From JAOBAU01 sp034667465 (GTDB taxonomy: Bacteria > Acidobacteriota > Thermoanaerobaculia > Gp7-AA8): DNA of 64,000 nt. The stretch is from positions 1-64,000 of the forward strand of contig JAXDJV010000030.1 in assembly GCA_034667465.1 (NCBI GenBank), in the 5' to 3' direction. This document shows, one piece after another, positions 38,901 to 47,900 of this stretch; within the stretch, counting starts at the first letter, position 1, and every line of letters begins with the position of its first letter. Below the pieces are notes generated by a model. The model was not told the origin of the DNA and ran no database searches. It saw only the letters and a program-made list of their open reading frames with translations. The position numbers and the translations under genes were made by a program.

Positions 38901-41900
38901 CCGGCGGCAGCGTGCAGCTTTCCGCGCGCGCCATCGTCACCGGTCCGGCCACGCGCATCACCGCGAACGGCGGCGATGACAACGCGCTCCAGAACAGTTC
39001 GCGCGGCGCGGGCGGCGGACGCATTGCCGTCACCGCGACCGAACGCTTCGAGCTCGACAGCGTTTCCGCAGAGCTCCAGGCGCGCGGCGGACGCAACGCC
39101 ACGTCGGCCGAAGGTCGTACGTACGTCGACGGCGGCGCGGGAACGCTCTTCATCGTGGCGCCGGGCGCGACGCCCGGCGAGCTGATCGTCAGTTCGTTCG
39201 ACGATCGCAACCCGACGACGGCGCATGTGACGCGACCGACGCCGATCACCGGCACGACCAGCTTCAGCAACGTCACGATCGGACCGCGCGCACTGGCGCG
39301 CTTCGACGATGCGTATCCGGCCACGATCACCGTCGATTCGACCGCCGTCGCCATCAAACCGGGCGAGATCCCGACCTTCACCTTCTCGTCGATTCCGGCG
39401 AGCGGGGGAGAGATCATCCGAGGAAGCAACATCTCGACGACGTACGCGGCGAAGTCGAACGCCGGAATCACGAGCGTCGTCGCGACATTCGCGCCTGCCG
39501 GCACGCTGACGCCCGATTCGTACCCGGCATCGCCGCTCGACACGACGACGATCACGAAGACCATCGTTGTTCCGGCGACCGCGCCGCTCGGCGCCGCATC
39601 GCTCACCGTTCGCATCACCGATCGCGCCGGCCGCAGCGTCGACGTTCCGCCGGTCGCGCTGACCGTCACCGAGAACTTCGCCCCGGCGATCGACAAGTTC
39701 CTCCTCGATCCTTCGACGCTCGTCGACCCGATCGCGCTGACGATGTATCCTGGCCACAAAGTCACGGCTACGCTCGCGGCGTCCGACGACACCGCCATCA
39801 CGAAGTTCACCTTCCTCAGCACGCTCGCCGGCGTCGCCGCGACGCCGATCGTCCTGACGCCGAACACGAAGCTGCTCGCCGACACGCCGTTCCTCGTCGA
39901 CGTCCCGCCGGCCACGGCGTCCGGCGCGACGCTCCGTCTCGACGCCACCGTTGAAGACAACGTCGCCGCGCACGCGACGACCGTGTCGAAGACGATCACG
40001 ATTCTCAAAGACACGATCGCGCCGTCGATCACCGTCACCAGTCCGATTGTTTCCGCGACGATCCTCGATGAAGCGACGGCGCGCACGATCGCGATCGCCG
40101 CGACCGTCGTCGACGCGCAGGTCGCCGTGAAGCAGGTCTTCGCGACCGTCAGCGGTCAGGCCTGGGCGATGACGGCGCCGGCCGGATCGAGTGTGTACAG
40201 CGTCGCCGCGCCGATGCCCGACGTCGTCGGCGTCGACGTCGTCGATGTGCCGGTCACCGTGACCGCGCTCGACTACGAGAACAACTCCGCGACGAGCAGC
40301 GTCATCAACGTCCACGTCCGGCCGTTCAACGATCCGAACGCGCCGGTGGTCGGCTTCATTTACCCGAGCGTCGGCGCGGCGTTCCCGGCCGGTTACACCG
40401 CGAACCTGCGCGTGAACGCCGTCGGCAACGGCACCGGCAACACCTCGAACGGCGTGACGAAAGTCGACTTCAGCGTGGCGCTGAACGGCACGACGTCGAC
40501 TATCACCGCGACCCGTTCGGGCAGTTCCGACTTCTGGGATGCGACGTTCGCCATTCCGGCAGCGACCCCTGATGTTTCGATCGCAACCGTTCGCGCCACC
40601 GCGACGAACGTCGGCTCGCTCACGAATTCCGCAACCGCGACGTTCACCGTGCTCGTCGTCGCGCCGGCCGACAAGTTCACGTCGTCGGCGACGATCGCCG
40701 CCGGCGACCCGTCGCACGACAATCACAACATCTGGATTGCCGGCAGCTCGACGGTCGTCACGCTCAACGGCTCGCACACGCTGCGCAACCTGATGGTGCT
40801 CGACAGCGGCGAAGCCGCGATCAACGGCACCGCGACGGCCGGCATCGTGTCGCTGGCGAACGGCGGACGCTTATCACACGCGATCGCGACGGCGACGAGC
40901 ATCAACAGACTCTCCGTCATCGCTACCGGCAACGTCACCGTCGATCCGAACAGCAGCATCGACGTCAGCTTCCGCGGCCTGACCGGCAACGTGAGCTCCG
41001 TCGCCTACACCTACGATCCGGCCACCGGACTGCCGACGCTCAACGGCGGTGCCGGCGCCTGGAATGGCGGCGCGCACGGCGGAGCCGGCGGACAGTGGGA
41101 CGGTCCGGCAACGACCGCCTACGGCTCGCTCTTCGATCCGAACGAGCCCGGTGCGGCCGGCTCGATGAACACGACCTGCGCCGTCTGCGTCTCGGGCGGC
41201 GGCGTCGCGCGCATCAAGGCTCCGTCACTGATCCTCGACGGCTCCATCAAAGCGAACGGACAGCTGGACAGCGAGGCCTCCGGTGCCGGCGGCAGCATTC
41301 GGGTCGATGCCGACTCGATCGCCGGGACCGGCGAGATTCACGCGGATGCTGGCCGCAATCCGACCGGCGCGTCGGGCGGCGGCGGCCGTGTCGCGCTCTA
41401 TTACAAATCACTCTCGATTCCGTCGTCGAAGATCACCGCGGCGTCGGCAGCAGCAGCAACGAGCCGCGTGCTCACTCCCGGCGCGGCCGGCACCGTCTAT
41501 CTCCGTCGCGTCGATGCATCAGCGGCGAAACTCGCCGACGAGCTCGTGGTCGACAACGGCGGCGTCACCGCGACGCTGACGACGACGTTCGCAACCGCCG
41601 GCAGCGGCACCGTCACGGCGATCAACGGCAACGTCATCACTCTTTCGAACGCGGTGCCGTTCAGCATCGAATCGACGACGATCGAGCTCCTCGACGCAAC
41701 CAGCAACGTCGTCTCCTCATACGCGATCACCGCACGCACGGCGAACAGCGTCACCGGCGATCTCGCCGGTGACGCTGCCGTCAATACGACGCTCGGCGCG
41801 GCGTATCGCGGCGTAATGAAGGTCGACAAGCTCACGCTTCGCGGCGGCGCGCTCGTCTCCATCTCGTCGCTGTCGACTGCGCTCGTTAGCGCTACCGGCG

Positions 41901-44900
41901 CAACCGCACGCCTCGGCGATCTCCACGCAACAGCGCCGATGCTTCTCGACGGCGCCGGCACGATCGAAGTGAACGGAACGCTCTCCGCTCCCGCGCTCTC
42001 GCTGACGAACGGCGCGAAGCTGTCGCACTCGATCGCCGGCACGACCACCATCAATCGTCTCAACGTCAAAGTTGCCGGCGCCTTCACGATCGATGCGCTC
42101 AGCTCCGTCGACGTGACCGGCATGGGCATCGGCGGCAACTCCGGCGGCGTCGCGTACACGTACGATTCGCGCACCGGTCTGCCGACACTCACCGGCGGCG
42201 CCAGCGCATGGAACGGCGGCAGCCACGGCGGCGCCGGCGGTCAGTGGAACGGCCCGCTCGGCGTCGCGTACGGTTCGCTCTTCGATCCGAATGAGCCGGG
42301 AGCGGCCGGCTCGAACAACGACAGCTGCGTCAGCTGCAACAGCGGCGGCGGCGTGATCCGCATCGCCGCCGGCTCGCTGAACATCGACGGCACCATCGCC
42401 GCCGATGGTCTCAACTCCGACGGCGCGGGCGCCGGCGGCAGCGTCCGCATCGACGCAACGACGATCTCCGGCAGCGGCCGCATTCGCGCGAACGGCGGCC
42501 GCGATACGAATGGCGCGTCGGGCGCCGGCGGCCGCGTCGCGCTCTACTACAACTCGCTCACCGTTCCGGCGGCGAACATCACCGTCAGCGGCGCCGACTC
42601 CGCATCGGGCGACAACCGCACCGGTGCGGCCGGCACGCTGTTCCTGAAGTCGGCGTCGCAGACGTACGGCTCACTCTTCGTCGACAACGGTTCGCTCATC
42701 TCGAGCGCAAAGACGACGCTCACCAGCGTCGGCAATCACATCGCTACGCAGGTCTCGACGAACAGCGTCACCGACTCCGCGGCGTCGTTCGAAACGCTCA
42801 ACGGCATCCGTCTGACGTTCAACTACGACGTCTCGAAGTCGTGGCCGATCGTCAGCAACAATCGCACGACGGCGACGGTCACGCCCGACGCCAACTTTCA
42901 GCCGGTCGTCGGCACGCCGTTCCGCGGTCTCTACCGCTTCGATCGCGTGACGCTCGTCAACGCGCGCGTCGAGACCGACGACGTGCTGATCAGCGAGACG
43001 CCGTTGTCGCGCGACGCAGCGTCGACGCTCGTCAGCGGCAACATCGCGCCGCCGTCGATCAACGTCGCCGCCATTCACATCGCCGGCGGCACGCTCGGTC
43101 AGTCGGTCATCGGCGCCTCCGGTGCGGTCGTCGATCCCGACGCGCCGATCACGCTCCTCGTCACGAATACGCGGACTGCCATCACGACCACGACCGTCGT
43201 CGCGGCCGACGGCAGCTTCGTCGCATCCGTGGGCGGAAAGAGCGGCGACGTCATCACCGCTCGCGCCGCCGATTCGCATCGTCTGCCGCTTACGTCGGCA
43301 GCGGTGACGATCGGCGTGCTGACTTCCGATTCCGCGACCGCGTCGCAGGTGACGCTTGCATCGTTCGGCGTCGACGCCGCGTTCCGTCCGCGCTCGCTGG
43401 CGATGTCGGGTCGCACGCTCGCAGTCATCAGCGATGCGACCGCGTCGAGTGACAAGGTCGTGCTGTTCGACGCGACCTCTCCGTCGTCACCGGTGCCGAC
43501 GGCCGCCGTCAGCATTGGCGATGGCGCCAACCGTTCCGTCGTCATCGATCATGGATGGGTCTTCGTCGGCGCGACGCGCCTCAATCGCTTCCAGCTCGGC
43601 AGCGCCACTCCAACCGTTCTTCACGGACCGACCGGTACGTACAGCAGTCTCGCGGTGCTCGGTCACTACCTCTATGCAGCACAGGCGAACAACAGCGGTC
43701 TCGTGCGGATGTTCGATATCGCCAACCCTGCTTCGCCCGTCGATTACGGCAGCGGATCGTTTGTCTCCGGCGGTTCGGTGACGTTCACCTCTCTCGTTCC
43801 GATCGGCACGAAATACGTCGCCGGAATCAGCGCCGACAAGACGAACGGTGTCGGTCACGACGTCGTGATCTGGGACGTGCACGACACGAACGTCTGGTAT
43901 CCGATGAGTGACTTCGACGTGCCGTCGTTCGACGCGTCGCGCGGCGTTCTCTCCGGCAACGTGCTGCATCTCGTCAGCGCGACCGGCTCGGAGGAAGTGC
44001 TCGTCAATGTCGCCGACGTCGCGCATCCGGCGGTGCTCGGACGCGTGTCGATCGGTCAGTCCGGACGCGGCGTTGACGCCGCAGCAACGCATGCATACGC
44101 GGCGGTCGGCGATTCGATCGCGTTCATCGACGCCACGACCGCCACCGCGCCGCGGTTCGGTTCGGCGCTTTCCGTCGGCGCCAACGCGAACGATGTTCGC
44201 ATCGGCGGCGGCGCGGTATACGTCGCGCACGACGCAGGCCTCGCCATCATCAGCGCCGACGAAGGTCCGGTCCTCTCGACCGGTCTGATGACGATCACGA
44301 CGAACGGCGGAAACGCCGTCGTGACCGGCGCGCCCGGCGCAATCGTCGGCGGCAGCGGCGCGATCACGCTCGAGCTTCGCGACGGTGCCGTCTCCGGCAG
44401 CACGACTGCAAACGCAGACGGCAGCTTCGTCGCAACCGTCGCCGCCACGGCCGGCGACGAGCTGACCATCAAAGCGACCGACGGCGTAGCACGCGTTGCC
44501 GGTCCGACATTCATCGGCACGCTTCCGATTCCGCCGCTGACGATCACCACTGCGAAGATCTCGTTCGTCTTCAGCAGCGGCAGCGCGACCGTGACCGGTA
44601 TCGCCGGCGCGATCGGCGGCGGCAAGCCGCCGGTCAGCGTCACGATCTCGGATCGCTCGCGCGTCCTGCCGGTGAAAGTCGTCACCGCAAACACCGACGG
44701 CTCCTTCACCGGCTCTGTCTCCGCATTCAGCGGCGACTTCCTCGGCGTCGCTGCAACCGACGCAGCCGGCACCTCCGTCGGCCCGCTCATCATCGGCCGC
44801 ATCACCATTCCGCTGGCCGTCAACACGTCGCTCGTCTCGATCGCGAACGTCAGCGGCACCGCGCGCATCACCGGCGCGGCCGGCGCGATCACCGGCACCG

Positions 44901-47900
44901 ATCCGATCACCGTCGTCGTCACCAATGGACCGAAAACGAACAACAACTTCGTCTCCGCGAACGGCAGCTTCACCGTCGATCTCGTCGGTGTCGCCGGCGG
45001 CGATCCGCTCACGCTTTCCGCAAGTGACGGCGCGAGTGCGAATGTTGGTCCGCTCCCGATCGGTAACGTGCCGGTCGGACTCTCGATCAACAAAGCTCTC
45101 ATCACAGCTGCGCGCGGCGGTGTCGTCACCGGCACGGCAGGCGCCGTCTCCGGTCACGCGCCGCTGACGATCACGCTCCGCGCCGGAACCGTGACCGCCG
45201 CGCCGATCACCGCGAACGCCGACGGCAGCTTCATCGGCACGGTTGCCGGTGCACCCGGAGACCACGTGTTGCTCACGCTCAGCGACGGAACGGCGTCGAC
45301 GCTCGACGACGTCGGTACGATCCCGACGACCGGCACGATCGCGATCACTTCCGCGATGACCGGCGGCGATGCTGCGTTCCGCGCGCGGACGCTCGCCGTC
45401 GGCGGCAACTCGCTCGTCGTCGCGTCGTATCCCGATGCAACAACCGGCAGCTCCGACAAGCTGCTCCTCTTCGACGTCATCGATTCGACGAACCCGATTT
45501 ATCAGCAGACGTTCACGCTCGGCTCCGCGGCGCGCGCCGCGACGATCGACAACGGCTGGGCGTTCGTCGGCACGAACAACGGACTCACGACGATCGATCT
45601 CTCCGCGTCGAACAGCGTGCACGCGTTCTCGTGCAGCTGCGCATCGCCGTCGACCGCGGTCGCGGTGATCGGCAACTACGCGTACACGATCAACGGGACC
45701 TCCGTTGTCGAATACGACATCACCACGCGTGCGACGCCGTTCGTCTCACGCACCGACGATATCGGCCCGACTGCATTCCGCGGAATGGTCGCGTCGCAGG
45801 ATCGTTACCTCGCGCTGCTCGCGCCGGTGAAAGGTTTCGGCAGCAACAACCTTCGTCTCTTCGATACGGCGGCGCACGATATCGCCGGCTTCGTGACGCT
45901 CCCATTCGCGCCCTTCCGAGGACGCGCGGTTGGGACGTTGCTTTACGTTGTTGGCGAGACCGGCGGCGAGATCCCCGTCGATCTGACGAACCCGCAGCAG
46001 CCGGTCGTGCTCAACACGTCGCCGACCGGCGACGGCGTACCGTCGTACGGCGTCGACGCGTACGGTACGACCGTCGCGATTGCCGGCGGGACGGTCGGCG
46101 CTTACGTCGTCGACGCCACCACGCCCGCACAGCCGAGCATCAGGTCGGTGATGAATGAATCCGCTCCGGCGTGGGACGTCGCGTACAACCTCGGCGCGCT
46201 CTACGTCGCCAGCGAAACGTCTCTCTACATTGCCACCGCGCAGTCGCAGGCGCCGGTGATCGATCCGTCGAAGATTCGTGTGACCGGCACCGCGTCGAGC
46301 CTGACGGTCACCGGCAGCCGCGGTGCGGTTGCCGGCGCCGGAGTCACTGCAGTCGTCGCGCATGGCACGACGAATGTTCCGGTGACACTGCAGAACGATG
46401 GCTCGTTTACCGTGCAGTTCGCGGCGACGTCGAACGAGACGCTGACGATCCGCGTGACCGACAATCAGCAGCGCACATTCGGTCCGATCTCCCTCGGCCG
46501 CGTGCCGTACGGTTCGTTCAACACGATCACCGCGGCGATGACCGACAGCGCGTTCCGCGCGCGCCAGCTCGTGCTCTCCGGTACGACGCTGCTCGTCGCC
46601 AGCCGTGAGACGACCTCCGACGCGATCGTCCTCTACGACGTCGCGTCACCATCCGCACCGTCCTGGAAACAAACACTGCGCAGCGCGCTCGGCGCGGTGC
46701 AGAGCATGACCGTCGCCGACGGCCGGGCGTACGTTTCGTACGCGCGCGGCGCGACGATGATCGATCTGCGCGGTGCGACGCCGATCGTCACGGCGCTGCC
46801 AGCGATCGATGGCGTGCCGGGGGCACTCACCGTCTCCGGCCACTATCTCTTCGTCTCGGCGCTGAAAAATGGCGAGACGTCGCTCGCCGCATTCGACATC
46901 TCCGATTCGACCGCCATCCGCCTGCAGGCGGCAAGCGTGACCGGCCAGCGCACCGAGCTCCTCTCGATGATCGCGCTCGATCCGACACACCTCGCCGCCG
47001 CCGGCGCGGTCGGTTCGTTCTTCGCCGACGTCAGCAGTGCCATCGAGCCGGGTCACGGCCATCCCGCCGACACGTTCCTCTGCGAAGACGTAGTCGCCAT
47101 CGGTGCCGACCGGCTGTTCATCACCAGCGCCTCGCACAAACTCCGTTCGTGGCGCCTCGATGAAACGAACGGCGACGACATCATCACGATCAACACCGCC
47201 GGCGCCGCACGCGGCGTCGACGCCGCAGGCTCGACGCTCTATGTCGCAGACGGCGACGCCGGTCTTTCAATCGTCGACGCGACGAACGTGCAGCTTCCCG
47301 TATTGCTGCGCAGTATTCCGATCAACGGCGGGGCGTGGGATGCGCGCGTCGGACGCGGCGTCGTCTACGTCGCCGCCGATGGGGGAGTGGCAGTCATCGG
47401 TTCGCCCGATCTCGTCGTCGAACCGACGATCGATGCTCGCGCCCTCACCGCGCAAACCGATGGCACGACGACCGCGACGATCAGTGGCGCGGTCAACGCA
47501 ATCGTTTCCGCGGCAGCCGCAACGATTCACATCACGAGCGGTGCGAACACGAGCATCAACGGCACCGTCGATACGTTCGGCGCATTCGGTCCGCTCACGC
47601 TGGCCGCGGCGCCGGGCGGCGCGCTCGTCGCGCATGCCGACACCGCGAGCAAATCGGCGCAACGTCCGCTCGCGCCGGTGCCGTTCGCGAACAGCGTCAC
47701 CTCATACGCCGTCACCGCCGCGAAGAGCGGCGACGTCAACGCGCGCTTCCGCCGCGTCGCCCTCGACGGCACGCGACTCGTCGCCACGCACGGCTATCCG
47801 TACAACAGCTGGTATTACGACACGCCGCCGGCCGGCTCCGACGCACTCTTCATCTTCGACACGACGCAGCCGATCGCGACGCAGACTCCGGTCGTCGTCC

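Noticed and set aside
35936..40777. A 1,613-residue open frame on the minus strand inside the first giant gene
   Set aside because: It is almost wholly Arg, Asp, Gly and Ala without domain patterns, which is what the reverse complement of GC-rich codons gives. The plus-strand frame has clear repeated modules, so this is an antisense shadow.
43487..45622. A 711-residue minus-strand frame under the propeller blocks
   Set aside because: Same low-complexity Arg/Asp/Gly make-up; shadow of the giant plus-strand frame.
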